Translations under genes and position numbers: made by a program
Assembly (NCBI GenBank): GCA_030734395.1
Contig: JAUZTG010000041.1
Coordinates: forward strand, 1,054,001-1,118,000
Direction: 5' to 3'
DNA length: 64,000 bases
From: Sarocladium kiliense
Taxonomy: Eukaryota; Ascomycota; Sordariomycetes; Hypocreales; Sarocladiaceae
Notes under the pieces: generated by a model
The model's input: the letters and a program-made list of their open reading frames with translations, nothing else
Told to the model about the DNA's origin: nothing
The model's database searches: none
Shown: one piece after another, positions 12,105 to 24,255 of the stretch
How the letters are laid out: every line of letters begins with the position of its first letter
How positions within the stretch are numbered: the first letter of the stretch is position 1

Positions 12105-13390
12105 CTACAGCCGTGCAGATGGCCGCGCAGTATCGAGTGTTGCCAATACATCCTTCACATGCTGCACAGCCTCAAGCGCCATGCCATATCCCGCCTGGAA
12201 GCCCGTACCGCCAGCGCCATAGTTGTGGACGAGCGCTCGCTGTTGGCCGTTGACTGATCTTTGCTCCCTCTCGACCCTTGCACCACCTTCTCTTGACGGT
12301 CGCATTCCTGCAACCGTGGCGAGAATCTCAGGCTCCTCAGCACTCAAGTCCTCGCTCAAGCCCTTGGTACGCTCAAGGATTGACTCGGTTTCTGACTTGT
12401 ATGTCGAACCATCGCTAGACAAAAGTCAATATTAAGAGCAAAACCTCCAAGGGTAATAAAACACTCACTTGGTTCCTTTTTGCATGTAGCCACCGAGGAT
12501 AACATGGCCGCTCGTACCAGGTCGCGGGATAATGTACGTTTCATAGTCAAGGCCATGGCGCATCATATTGCGCTTCACTCTAGGCGCCCGAACCAGGACT
12601 ACTTGTCCCCGTGTCGGGTAGCACTTGGGATCCTCAACACCACCAAGCGACCTTGCCGCATTGCCGGTGCAGTTGAAGACGATCCTCGTGGAGGGTGTAA
12701 ATGCGGACGAGATATGATCAATCTTTTGCCTCTGGAACCGGACGCCATATTCGTTCTGCAACCGAGTGTAGAGATACTCCATGAACTTGGGAGCATTGAT
12801 GGTGACGGTTGTGAAGGACACGGCGAACTTGACGCCCTTTGGGAGTTTGTCTGAGGGGATGATCTCAAACTGGAGTCATCGTCAGCTATTTGCTATCAAA
12901 ATACTCCGGTGGCATGTCATACGTCTTCAAGATACTCAGACATAGCCTTGATCTTGTCATGCGGCACAACATCATCCCACATCTCCGTGGAGGGTGTCTT
13001 CTTCACGAATGACTTCTCGCCAATGGTGGACTCGATCTCCCGCAGGAATTTGTATCCAGCCTTGTCCCATCGGATGGCATTGGCGTCGGTGCCAGAGATG
13101 GCTGAGAAGTTACATCCAGCCCTACATCATGACTTAGCCTCAACTGCTCTGATTGAAGGATCGGGACTTCTCATACCATGGTGAGGTATATGCTACTGCC
13201 GTGTCACCCGGCAGGTATTCTGCGAGGACCGTGATAGATCGTCCATGCCCGCGCTGGGCGAGAACAAAGGAAACATACAGGCCGATGATGCCCGCACTGT
13301 GACCGAGATCAATATTGGGAACAGAATATGGTAGACTAGAGACACATACCCGACGATTACAATGTCGTTTTGTGAATTAGCGCTCGCCAT
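12105..13390 (-). CDS. D-amino-acid oxidase (FAD)
   Basis: Five exons: 13390-13350, 13296-13177, 13121-12923, 12869-12469 and 12414-12105. The product is 356 residues, a normal length for the family. It oxidises D-amino acids to 2-oxo acids, ammonia and peroxide. The FAD-binding GAGIIGL motif (residues 14-20) is built across the first intron. TSPWAGCNFS follows, the usual family block. The C-terminal signature VHNYGAGGTGFQAGYG is at about 316-331, and GMRPSR carries the substrate-binding Arg (about 292). The last three residues, ARL, fit a PTS1 peroxisomal signal, the known site of this enzyme. All four introns are 53-55 nt. The regulator at 10061 ends 35 bases away on the other strand. Confidence 0.93.
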
Positions 13391-14053
13391 GCTGTCTGTC
13401 TCGATCTGCGTCCAAAGATTGGTCAATTGCGGCTGTGAGTGCACGTTCTACTCGAATTGATCAAAGACAAAAAAAAAGCCACTCGACATATAAACACCAC
13501 GAGCTTCCTTCGAGAATGGTTCTAGAAATTGACGCTGGCGCAACGTACGATTAGACTGTTATCGCTTACCAGCGGCCTCTCCCGCCCAGTTCATGACTCG
13601 GCGCCGATGCCGGGGCGGAGCGGAGCCGTTGTGCCACCGGCGTCGCATCTGATTGGCGGCATTGTGCGCTCTCCGCGGCCAACTGGTATCTCTCTTTGGC
13701 CTTTCCGCGGACAACATTTTTCCCGATAACGCTGTTACTATATGCGTGAGTTCTGGAACTATCGAAAGTAATGTTGTAGGAATTCGATCTCTGTCGTTGC
13801 ACGGAAGGCCTAGAACACAGTCTTATTTGTGCCGGGCGCATGGGACAAATCGTGGTCGGATCTAAGGTCGTCAAAGGCGCGCCGTTTTCTCCTTGTCCGC
13901 GGGCCCCTGGACTTAGACCGGAGTCACAGCAGAGCAATTGTGACGAGACTGAGAAGACAAGCGTGCGGTCTGAGAAAGCCACCTTCGAAACTCAAGTATT
14001 CATGTACTCGATGCCTATTTGTATCTAAATGCTTGCCTCCTGGCGAGAAGTGT
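13391..14053. other. intergenic stretch between oxidase start and esterase end
   Basis: Holds the promoter of the D-amino-acid oxidase gene. A poly-A run lies near 13470. Long frames on both strands here are Ser/Arg-rich and lack protein character. No gene was called. Confidence 0.45.
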
Positions 14054-15389
14054 CTAAAGGCCATAATGTACAGATTTGAACAACGCCGCCGTATCTTCGA
14101 TAAACTCGAAGCTCTTCGCCAACCCTCTTTGCGGATGGTTATAGTGCGCAAACGCATGCGGAACGCCCTCATATCGTTTCATAGTCACCTGATTGCCTGC
14201 AGCCAGCATCTTCAACCCATAAGCCTCGCCTTCGTCTCTCTCAAGATCAAACTCGGCCGTCACAATGTGCGCCGGCGGCAAGTTCTTGAAGTTTGGAGCC
14301 AGCATCGGCGTGCATATCCACGTATCCAAGATCCTTTCTTGCTCATCTGGTACATGGGTATTCGTCAGATTCAGACCCCAGTGTTAAAACGTGGGGTGGC
14401 GAAACTTACCAGCATCTTCTCCCAGCCAGTACTTCAAGAACCATTGCTCGCGGGTAAGTGGGCTCCACGGCAGATCTCTCAATCTTCTAGCACTCTCGTA
14501 GGGGCAATTTGAAGAGTCGAGGGTCTGGATCTTGGGGCTGCAGTAACGCATGTCTGTCGCGGGAACGATCATGAGATGAAGCTTGATGTCGACGCCCTCG
14601 TCGCGAGCGAAGTGTGCCAAAACAGCCGACATGTGGCCACCGGCTGAAAGACCCCCAAAAGAGACGCTTTTGGGATTAATGTTGAGAGTCCCAGCATTTG
14701 CGATCGTCTAGATCAATTAGCAAGTCATTTCTGCGCCTGGCCCGGAGGAAGACGAGCCCAGTGCTAGACTCACCCATTTCACGGCATCCCAGCAGTCGTA
14801 AATGGCAGCAGGAAATTTATACTCGGGACCCATTCTGTAGTCGACATCGATGATAGTGATGTTGGCCATGTTGCACATGTGGCGACACCACGCCGCTTCA
14901 CTTTGAAGACCTCCAAGCACCCAGCCCCCTTTCTCACAATTAGCACCACTGTAAGGCGTCTTTCTCATGCCTTGGAAAAGCACTACTCACCACCATGAAA
15001 GTTGAGGTAAACAGGGAAAGGCCCTGTTCCGGCCGGTGAGTACACCCGGATAGCAATCTCGCCCGTAGGCTGTGTCACGGGGATTTGGATATCTTGAACC
15101 TTGTGTACCGCCGGTCCTGAAGATATGCGTTAGTCTGACAAAGTCCAACGGGGTCTTTAGAAAAGTAGATAAACTTACCTGCCCATGTTGGGTATGAGAA
15201 CCCATATTTTGCTGGTGACTGGCGATACTCCTCAATCGTCACCTCGTCCGCTCTGATCATATCACCACCGCCATGCTCATTCCACACCTCGATCCATGCT
15301 GGATCCAAGCCTGGGTAATCCTCAGCCTTGATGGCCAGACGCCCTTTCTGGTGCTCCGGGGCAACTGTGATGGTCTGAGTGGAGGTCAT
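14054..15389 (-). CDS. alpha/beta-hydrolase, HSL-type esterase/lipase
   Basis: Five exons: 15389-15179, 15116-14991, 14928-14774, 14707-14410 and 14346-14054. The product is 360 residues. The oxyanion-hole motif HGGGW (residues 111-115) is formed across intron 2. The nucleophile motif is GLSAGG with Ser185. The acid is Asp297 (in EFDLERDEG) and the base His327 (in GVPHAFAHY). This is the hormone-sensitive-lipase (bacterial family IV) layout. No signal peptide is seen, so it is probably cytosolic. The substrate is unknown; small esters or lactones are usual. Intron 2 contains an earlier AG (cttacag) that would break the frame; only the downstream acceptor restores HGGGW. The gene is divergent from the peptide transporter. 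Confidence 0.9.
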
Positions 15390-15873
15390 GTTGGAGGCTG
15401 CAATGATAGTAAAAGACGCTGAGTCGACAAGAACCTTGGTGGCGCTCGTCTAATCTTCAGAACTTAAGCCAAGATATCATCCAGAAGTCGAATTCCATTC
15501 AAGATCCGTAATCAGCCACAATTATCTTGACCCCAGCCTGGGCTTCGATCGCCCAGTCGGTGCAGTCCCATTTCGAGTACCGGCGTCGCTCCTCATTGGC
15601 GGCGTCCACAGAATGCCGATCGCACTGGTCCCGCCGCTATCGGCAGCGGTTAGATCGGCGTCGCCCTCGACTCTCAACGCCGCGAATCAATGCTCTGCCC
15701 GTAATCCCCGCGTTATCTACTCTCCAGTGGTACTGGCACCGAGGGCGCGGACATGGACTTGGGTCCAATGCTCTCTGCTGGCTTTAAGATCAGCGCTCTG
15801 CCCGGGTTGTGATGACATCTTCATTCGAGACAGATCAATTCCTCTTCTTAGATCGTCGGCAAGAAAACGCTTC
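15390..15873. promoter_or_regulatory. shared divergent promoter, esterase and peptide transporter
   Basis: A 484-base gap between two divergent starts. Two TTATCT elements, at 15522-15527 and 15713-15718, read AGATAA on the opposite strand. This matches the HGATAR site of AreA/Nit2-type GATA factors, which drive nitrogen-scavenging genes. Such short sites occur often by chance, so control by nitrogen is inference supported mainly by the peptide-transporter neighbour. Confidence 0.4.
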
Positions 15874-17777
15874 ATGATGGATGTCGAAACTAAGAAGACT
15901 GCGGCTGGCGATGCCATCCAGAATGTCAACACTGCTGAGTCGGTGCAGTTCGAGAAGCCCAATGATGCAGAATCTGCTACACTGAGGAGGGTACCGGACA
16001 AGATGCCCAAGCTGGCTTTATTGATCCTGGCTGTCGAGGTGCGTGTGCTCTCACAATACTCCTGAACATCTCAGCCTAACATACAGAAATAGCTGGGTGA
16101 ACGCTTCACATACTTCGGCCTGAGTGGTCCTATCCAGAACTACATCAAGTGAGTCTAAGAAGCCCTTGTATCGACGAATCTTCAGAGCTGACGCATTCTC
16201 TTTCAGCAACCCGTATGACCCAGGCTCGGACCTCCCTGGAGCCCTCGGCAAGGGACAAGCCGTGGCAACTGCACTTGGAAACTTCTTCAAGTTCTGGGCC
16301 TACACCTCAACCGTCGTCGGCGCCATCGTCGCAGACCAATATCTAGGCAAATACCGCGCCATCCTTCTCGCCGGCGCCATCTACACCTGCGGCCTCATCA
16401 TCCTCGTCGCAACCTCGACTCACGCCGGTATCACCAGTGGTGCTGGTCTCGGCGGCCTCATCGCTGCCATGGTCACGATTGGACTGGGCACAGGTGGCAT
16501 CAAAGCCAATGTGACGCCAATGTGCGCTGAGCAATATGCCAACTCTAGGCCGATGCTGAAGAAGCTCAAGTCTGGAGAGCAGGTTATTGTTGATCCCGAG
16601 TTGACTGTTGGGCGGTTGTTCATGTGGTTCTACTGGGTTGTGAACATTGGTGCTCTCTCGCCACTCATCACCGTCACGGTCGAAGCGCATCATTCCTTCT
16701 GGCTGGCATATCTCATCCCTCTGATGTAAGTTGAGCCATGAAGGTAAAAGATGTACACAAGCTAACACCCCTGTAGTGCCATCATCATGTCACTGGGCGT
16801 CTTCCTTCTTGGACGCAACAAGTACATCAGGGTCCCTCCCATGGGCTCTGCAATCCTCGACGCCGTCCGCACCGTCCGCATCGCCATCCAGGAACGCAGC
16901 TTCGACAACGCAAAACCGTCCTCACTTCGCGAACATGGTCACCAAGACAAGTACCCGATTGCCAGCCAAGAGCGCTACACGGATGAGTACGTTGGCGAGG
17001 TCAGGACTGGACTGAGGAGCTGCAAGGTATGGGTTGACACAATCATTTATCTGCAATCACTCAGCTAACCATTCCTCTCAGATGTTCCTATTCTTTCCAT
17101 TCTACTTCATCTGCTGGAACCAAATGTGGAACAACCTCATCTCCCAAGCCGGTCAGATGGCTCTCCATGGCACACCCAATGATCTCCTGCAAAACCTTGA
17201 CCCCATTGCTCTCTGCATCTTCATCCCTTTCCTAGACAGTAAGTACTCTACGATCAGCACATCCATGGTCTCTACTTACAATATCCTAGTCGTCGTCTAC
17301 CCTCTCCTCCGCAAGTACAGGATCAACTTCGACCCCGTGACTCGCATCTTCGTTGGATTCATCACCGCCTCCCTCTCCATGGTCTACGCCTCTGTCCTGC
17401 AGCACTACATCTACAACTCGCCCCCGCAGAGCATCCACGTCTGGATTCAAGCGCCCAGCTACATCCTTGTGGCATTCTCGGAAGCCTTTGTCATCATCAC
17501 TGGTCTGGAGCTGGCATTCACGCAGGCGCCCAAGACGTGAGTTCCTTTCCCATCAAATCCCTTCAAGTGCCATTGACTGACCTCTCTGTTCTCCAGGCTT
17601 CGCTCTGTTGTATCTGCCTTGTTTTGGCTGACCATCGGTATCGCGGCTGCTATCTGCATTGCCCTTAGTGCTGTGTCGCAAGATCCCTACTTGGTGTGGA
17701 TGTACGGCTCTCTGGCAATTGTTGGCTTCGTCGCGGGCTGTGCATTCTACTGGTGCTTCTACCCTAAGAAGAAGTGA
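15874..17777 (+). CDS. ptr2: POT/PTR-family proton-coupled peptide transporter
   Basis: Seven exons: 15874-16038, 16093-16148, 16207-16725, 16777-17026, 17082-17238, 17290-17536 and 17597-17777. The product is about 524 residues. It imports di/tripeptides with protons across the plasma membrane. Family marks include the first-helix block LGERFTYFGLSGPIQNY (split over introns), GKYRAILLAG, the GLGTGGIKANVTPM helix and the PTR signature FMWFYWVVNIGALSPLIT. YPLLRKYRINFDPVTRI precedes the last helices. The 51-nt intron 17239-17289 contains no in-frame stop and is removed because its translation interrupts the conserved IPFLD-to-VVYPLLRKY junction. The second exon is only 56 nt. The gene is convergent with the alkaline phosphatase gene. 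Confidence 0.93.
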
Positions 17778-17902
17778 TAGCTGCTTGCACGAAGTAGCCT
17801 TCACGTCGCTAGCGCTCTTAGTCAAGATATTCAAATTACATGGTTCACTAATTGTTGTCTATTGTTCTATCCCTATGCCAGCCACAACTCTTCATTACAT
17901 CA

Positions 17903-20259
17903 TTAGTGGTGCTTGGACTTGGGCTTAGACTTATCCTTGCAACCGCCCTCACCCTCCTTAGTCGCAAGACCAAGACACTCGGCCATCTTGTAGAAGATGT
18001 CAATGTTGCTGTAGGTTCCACCGAAAGCCTCCTGGCAGGGGCCCCAGGCGTAGACAGCGACATCAGTAAGGGAGTGGACACCAACGGCCTCGCTGGTGGG
18101 GAGAGTGCCGTTGATGAGGAAACCACCGGGAGAATCCGCCTCGTTGGCGTAGTTCTCACCGTTGAGCTCGCGAGTAACCTTGCGAGGGCCGTCCTTGTGG
18201 ACCTTGTAGTTCTCGATGTGGTCGGGGGCGGCACCTGTTTCGTTTAGTCAGTAAATGCGCCGTGGCTGATCTTGATTGTAGCTTAACTTACCAACACCGG
18301 CAGCAATAGCGTAGCGAGGCTCCCAGTTCATTGGGAAAGACTCGGGAGTACCGTAGTTGACACCCTCCTTGCGGACAGTGTACTGGGAGAGACCGGACTT
18401 CTCGTAGGTGCCAATGGCATTGCGCTTTTCACGGTCATCGTCCTTCTCTTGGATGTACTTGGTGTCGGCAGAACCCCAGACACTACTTCAAGTCAGTGGT
18501 TGTTGAGATCGACAAAGGCTGAGGTAAACTTACTCGAAAGCGTGGCCGTGGTCAGCAGAAACGACGATCAGGGTCTCGTCGAGGATGCCGAGGTCCTCAA
18601 GCTTCTTGATGGTGGCAGCAATGGTGTCATCGAGCTCGAGAAGGTCACCAAGGGCGCGGTCGTAGTCCATGGCTACCACATAGTTAGCCCTCTGCTATCA
18701 TGACAGGTTCAATCGGAGGACGGTACATACCGTGCATCTGCTTATCAACGGAAGCAGCCTCAGACATGAGGAAGAAACCATCCTTGCCACCGCGCTTGCT
18801 GAGAATCTCAACAGCCTTGGTGGTCATATCCTTGAGACCGGGAAGATCAAGCGCAGGCTTGCCGCTGCCGGAGGGATCGTTCTTGAAGTCCTCAAGGTTC
18901 TCCTTGTAGACGTTGCGGTCGAGCCAAGTGGGGAGATCACCAGTGGCGAAGACACCGAGAGCCTTCTTGCTGGTGTCAGCCTTGAGAAGGCTGGTCTTGT
19001 TCAGGCTGATAGTGTAGCCCTTCTTGGCAAACTCCTCGTAGTAGTTCTTGCCCTGGTAGGAGGCAGAGCCAGCGACGTCCTTGGGGAGGAAGTATTGGGC
19101 ACCGGTGCCGAAGTAGACATCGGGTCCGTCCTGCTTGGTCCAGCTGTAGTTGGTCATGCCGTTCAGAGCCTGGTCGATCAGAGGACCGTACTGGCTGCGG
19201 AGACGGGAGTGGCCAGTGAGCGCGGTAGGAGTAGCATCGGCGAGGTAGGCAGTGGTGACGGCGCCCCAAGCACCACCGTGGATACGGCGGAAGAGCTCAA
19301 CGATGGTCTCGACCTTGGGGTCATCGAAAGGATCCTTGGAAGAGTCGGCGTAGACACTGCATGGTAGAATATGTCAGATATGGAGCCCAGTTGACTGATT
19401 TTCTCAAAGTACTAACCCGAGGGCATTGACGGTGCTCTTGTGGCCAGTGTAGAGAGCAGAGGCCGAGTTGGCAGAGTCGGTGATGTAAGTGTCGATACTG
19501 TTGGTAGTCAGCACAAAGCCTCTTTTACGCAGTGAAACTCTACACTACTGACCTGTGGGTCATCTGGTGGCCGAGAACGGGGAACTCGTCCATCTTCATC
19601 ATGGATTGGTACTTTCCATTGATGCTCTTGTGTCCAAGGAGGCGTGCAGCGGTGATCTGCACCAAATTGTGTAAGCCCATGCATCTAGATCACCCAATTG
19701 GGCTGAAACCTACCATGCTAGTGGTCATGCCATCACCAATGAAGAAGATGACATTCTTAGCCTTGCGCTTAGGCTTGATATCGCGAACAGTCCACTCAGC
19801 AGTGGTCTCCTCGCCATCGTAGTACTTGAGGGTAACGGTGTAAGTGCCAGGCTCGTACAGCGCAAGCTTGCGGTACGCCTTAGAGGCAACGTTGACAACG
19901 GACGGAGTGCCGGCATCCTCAGCAAAGAGGTCCTCGAACCAGCTAAAAGTCCAGGTCTCGAGCTTAGGCTCCTTCAGATCGAAAGCTTTGGCAAAATCCT
20001 GAGGCTTCTCGCCGTCCTTCGCAATAGTGACGGTGAAGTCCTTGTCGGGCTTGCCGTCGTGGGCAGCCTCGGAGCCGTTGACGGGAGCGTGGACCTCAAC
20101 GCGGAGATCAAACAGCTGGCCGGGGAGGAAGTCGCTCTGGTCCGGGGGAAGCACGCAGCCCAGGGTCGGGCATGTTCCAAGACGGCGGTAAGTCTGCGCC
20201 GAAGCAACAGAGAGGGACGCCAGCACCGCGAGGGCGGCGTTGAGCTTGTGGGCAAGCAT
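17903..20259 (-). CDS. secreted alkaline phosphatase
   Basis: Seven exons: 20259-19714, 19656-19553, 19497-19417, 19356-18731, 18672-18534, 18482-18292 and 18234-17903. The product is about 672 residues. A signal peptide covers residues 1-21 (MLAHKLNAALAVLASLSVASA). An Ig-like N-terminal region, residues ~30-165, precedes the catalytic domain. That domain has NVIFFIGDGMTTSM (metal Asp), the nucleophile block ITDSANSASALYTGHKST, and VVSADHGHAFE (metal Asp/His). It hydrolyses phosphate monoesters outside the cell, releasing phosphate. The length is greater than E. coli PhoA because of the Ig-like region and insertions. The C-terminus is Lys/Ser/His-rich. Exon joins all preserve phase. Confidence 0.92.
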
Positions 20260-21871
20260 CTTGATGACGTGTGGCGCGGTATTCCTCTTACTTCAATGGG
20301 AAAGCAACCTGAGAGAACAGCCAATGGACGTCTGGGAGGGAAAAGAGGAGGGAAGAGGCCAGCCGAAGGGGTTCTCGTATGGGTTGGGGGGGTCCTTTAT
20401 AGCAGTGCAACCGCGTCGAGCAAACAGAACGGGATCTGCACGACAGCAACCCGAAGAGAAAAAAAAGTACCCAGGAACCGAACAGGAATACCAACGTGTC
20501 CGGTGCCTGTCACCACCCACCAGCAGCTCGAAGAGGAAGCTACAGGACGAGTAGAGTACGTGGGGATGAATCGGACGAAATCTCCGCCCAAGCTGTGCAA
20601 GCATAATTGTAGCGCCTCTAGCTAAAAGCTTCGAATTGCCCTATCAGAGACCCTGGAGGTACCGCATGAGAGTGGGGGACCGCCCGGACGAACGAGAAGG
20701 GAGCCGGCACCATCCCGCTGGGAGGGTTGTTCGGCGCGATGCAACATGGACGCCTCATCTCTGGGGATAGAAGCACGTGCGGACGCCACAGACCCGCGGG
20801 AGAGGGATTTTGGTGAGGAAGCTTTTGCTTGGTTGGTTGGATCCAAAGGGTCCTTTCTGTTTTCCTGTTTTGCTAGTGGCGATGACGACAGTGATCATTG
20901 AACGCGGTCCATTCCTCTACGTGAGGGACACATGTGCTTCGGTATTGACTGCCGTGGTTCTCCTCATCTGAGACACTGCAACGTTATGGTAATGTACCCT
21001 TGGTGAGACCACGCGACCAGCCATTGTACAGTTGCATAATGATCATGTCAGCCTGGCAATCATCACCGAGTCATGAAAATCTCCAACAATCGACCCCCGG
21101 GTGGGAAAAGGTCCAGGTTCCCAATCCCCTTGCTCATCTACTCCATCCCGTTCTGGCGACTTAGACGCATGGGGTTGCCCCTCGTGGGTGAGTGAGTGCT
21201 TCTCATTGGTTGCTGCTCGCAAGAGATACCGGGCGGGGCGCGTCCTTGACCGAAGCCAACAGCCACCGAGTCACCAACGATCCCAGCGCCAGTGAGCGCA
21301 AGAAATTGCGAGAACAAACAATTGCACAGGCTAGCTGTATGCTAGAATTAGGCTTGACTTAAGCTTGATAGCATTTTTCGACGTACTCTAGAAGTCCAGC
21401 CTTGTTGCGCTTTGAGCCGATGCCAGCAAGGTTCGATCCAGCAGTGGCAGCAGTCCGCTGCTGAGTGTCGCTGAGATGACGAGTATTCCTGGCGCAGTAG
21501 ATCCTGGAAAATTAACCCGGAAACTACCTGCATTGACATGTGCTTCCAAAGCTGAAAGATCCTCCACTGTGCCCTCCCTTTGCCAAGATTGGATGCCATC
21601 AGCACGCAGAGCTTTAGCCGCAGACCCCGGCCACGTGCATGCAACATGCACCTTTCCCGCCTTCCGACAAAGCCCGTCCGATTTCAGCTTGGGACCTTCG
21701 TTAATTCTACTGATTTCCCTCGGTGTCCTGTATCGGACTGGCTTGAGCACGTAGGTGAGGGGTTGACAAGAACGAGCGCGAGGGCCCTTTGACGGTCGCT
21801 CTATTTTCGAAAGACTTCCCTTCGTACGCTCAAAGCCATGCAGACTGTACCACTTTCAAGTTCGAGCGAGC
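20260..21871. other. intergenic stretch, about 1.6 kb
   Basis: Upstream region of the phosphatase gene and downstream region of the tRNA-ribosyltransferase gene. Frames up to ~120 codons exist on both strands but look random, with no conserved blocks or splice support. A purine-rich run lies near 20455-20470. No gene, repeat or RNA was called. Confidence 0.45.
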
Positions 21872-23346
21872 TCAAGATTGCGTCTCGGCGAAGCCTTTCT
21901 CGGCAAGTACTGCGCTGCTCTCCGTTGGTACGAGTGGCGTCTCGACTCCGTCTTGCTTCTTCGACTCGACGACGAGGTCCTCCCCACTAAGGTTCGACCA
22001 CGCCGGTGCATTGAAGGGCTTCTGATCCGCTTCGCTCTTGAAGTGGTGACCTCTCGCACGAGGACGCTGACCAGTCCCGACGGGCAGCTCGGGCTCATAC
22101 ACTTTCTCGAACTGCGCGCACGCGTTTTCGAAGGCCTCTGGCCCCTCTCGCAATGTCGTTCGGATTCCCTCGAAGAAACGACTGATAATATGATGATTAT
22201 GCGCCTGTAAAAGGTTCCATCCCAGCATCTCCTTTGCGTTCAGAAGGTGTTGAAGGAAAGCTCGATGGTGCTTTTGGCAAGCGTAGCAGGTGCATCCTTC
22301 GATAAGCGGCTGTAATGATGTTTGATGCTCCATTGACCACATGTTGACACCCAATGGCAGAATGTCGTCGGCCTCCGGAGCGGGGAATGTGAAAGACAAC
22401 GCGATGCCCGCATCAGAAACGTTATTAATGAAGGGTACGGTGCAGAGGTCCATGCCCAGCGAGACCTGCCGCAACAGCTCTCGTGGTGACTTGGCGGCAT
22501 CCATTGACAGCTTTGGCAGTGCTTCCAAAGGCTCATAGCTCGTCATCTCAGGAAGCATGTTTGTGTCGTAGACTGCGAGACCGGATAGTGATTCCGCGAC
22601 ATCCTCAGAAATATGGCGCAGGTAGTCCCACTGGATAGGCAGTTCAACGGGAAGAACAGGAGCGAAGACCGACGTATGCGGTTCGTCCGAACCTTCAACC
22701 TTATCCAGGAAGGCATCCATCCATTCCTCGGTTCGCTCTACCATGCGAATGAGCTTCTTGGAGTGAGGTGCCTTCTTCAAGAAAGGCAGATCAGCCGGGC
22801 CAATGGTGATGTCAGGCCGTAACCGCTGCACCGCAGAAGCGTAGTCAGGGAGGGATAGAGAAAGGAAGCCGAAAGCTGTGTAGAGTGAGATGGCATCTGC
22901 CACATTACCAGCCGGTGCGAGAACTGGAGGGGAACGTCTAGGTCCCAAAATAGTGACACGATCCGTGGGAAAGCAGGTAAAGTCATGTAATCTTGGCCGG
23001 TCATGACCAGGCGTTTCATAGATGGGCGGATCTTTCCTTTCTATGACTATACACGACGTTAGACATCATACCGAAGACATATCAGGTCTCAAGTTATCCG
23101 GAAGTACTTACAGTCTTCCAAAGCCATGTGAGCTGCGCCAAAGTCGGTAGCCTTGTGCACCATATCTGGTGTCAAGTGAGGGACGACGCCTCGCGAAGTC
23201 ATAGCAACGAAATTTGGTGTGTCAATTGGGTTGCGCCCTTTAAGAGTCAGGGTCCCTAATCTTGCTGACGCAGTGCCTCTCACCGAGGACTTGAGTATTT
23301 GAAATCCGGCCCTGGAAGTCGCCATGTCTGCGGCGTCTCCGTTCAT
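21872..23346 (-). CDS. QTRT2: queuine tRNA-ribosyltransferase accessory subunit 2
   Basis: Two exons, 23346-23112 and 23046-21872, around a 65-nt intron. The product is about 469 residues. In eukaryotes this subunit pairs with the catalytic QTRT1 to exchange G34 for queuine in GUN-anticodon tRNAs, partly at mitochondria. Visible blocks are TPNFVAMTSRGVVPHLTPD (residues ~40-58), LPVELPIQWDYLRHIS, and the zinc site C-x-C-x2-C-x25-H (GCTCYACQKHHRAF to LLQAH). The catalytic nucleophile Asp region of true TGTs is not clearly present, which fits the accessory subunit. The start is the ATG at 23346; an open frame upstream (to 23586) lacks family similarity. The start lies divergent to the LCCL gene. 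Confidence 0.9.
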
Positions 23347-24255
23347 CTTATCATGGTTCTGTGATGTCGTGTGAGGCGGGAGATTGAGGTGTATCCGTGG
23401 CAAGAGGGAAGCCTGAAGGAAAGATCTGGATCTTTGAGGCGCAGGAATGATAGAGATGTGATAGGGCTGACTTGTTGGCTTCTGGGTGGCGAAGAAGTAA
23501 GGAGATGGGCGAGATCGTGGGGAGTGAAGAATGAGTCTTGAATTTGATCTAGATCTGAGTGAGGCCTCGGTGTTGAGCCCCTTCACCTCTCATTGGTTGC
23601 CCGCCCGAGATTTTCCCGGAAGGCCCTAACCCGTCTGTAACCCTGATCCAGGTCGTCTGTTTTTCTGAGAGCTATGAAAGGTTATAATACTCAACTGAGC
23701 CTGAGAACGGTCGACGAGATCATTTCAGCCTGGAGAGAGATGGATGCAACTTTCACTTCGCGCGATTCATGTACTAGAGGGCTCAACTGACTCTGCATCA
23801 CGTCGATCGTTGGAGGCGAGCAACCCAAACCCTTGAAGAGCCCCGCTTTGGCGCCCTGAGACCAATCAAGGCAGCGCCATCAGCAACGTTGACTGTCAGT
23901 TGGAGAGAAGCCACTAAGACAAGACCCTGAAAAGTTGCGAGCGATGAGGCTGCCTACGCGACTCAGCGCAATAAGACTGTCTGCCTGTCTGCTTCTCCAG
24001 GAGGATTCAGTTTCTTCATCTTTCCCAAACCGATATCTTTCATCGATTCTTACCACCAGCATCACCCTCAAACTCAATCCATCCTCCCGCCCAGCCCTAC
24101 CGCGCATCCATCCTCGCCCGACCCACCCCATTACGACGCCCAGTCGGAGGCGAAACCCACCGGCGACACCTTGAGCGTCTGATCGTCCATCTCGACTTGC
24201 CGTTACCCGCTATCGTCTTCCTCGTCGAGAATTCCCTCTTCCTTCTCTATCGATC
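23347..24255. promoter_or_regulatory. divergent promoter; CT-rich leader of the LCCL gene
   Basis: A 909-base gap between divergent starts. From about 23990 to 24255 the plus strand is strongly pyrimidine-rich (runs of CCATCC, CTTCC, CCCTCTTCC), as in 5' leaders of constitutively expressed filamentous-fungal genes. An upstream frame from ATG 23944 could be an uORF if transcription starts that early. No other gene was seen. Confidence 0.4.

Noticed and set aside
18732..19367. 211-codon plus-strand frame
   Set aside because: It is the antisense shadow of the alkaline phosphatase main exon.
21388..21750. 120-codon minus-strand frame
   Set aside because: No recognisable motif, and it overlaps equally long plus-strand frames, so it is probably chance.
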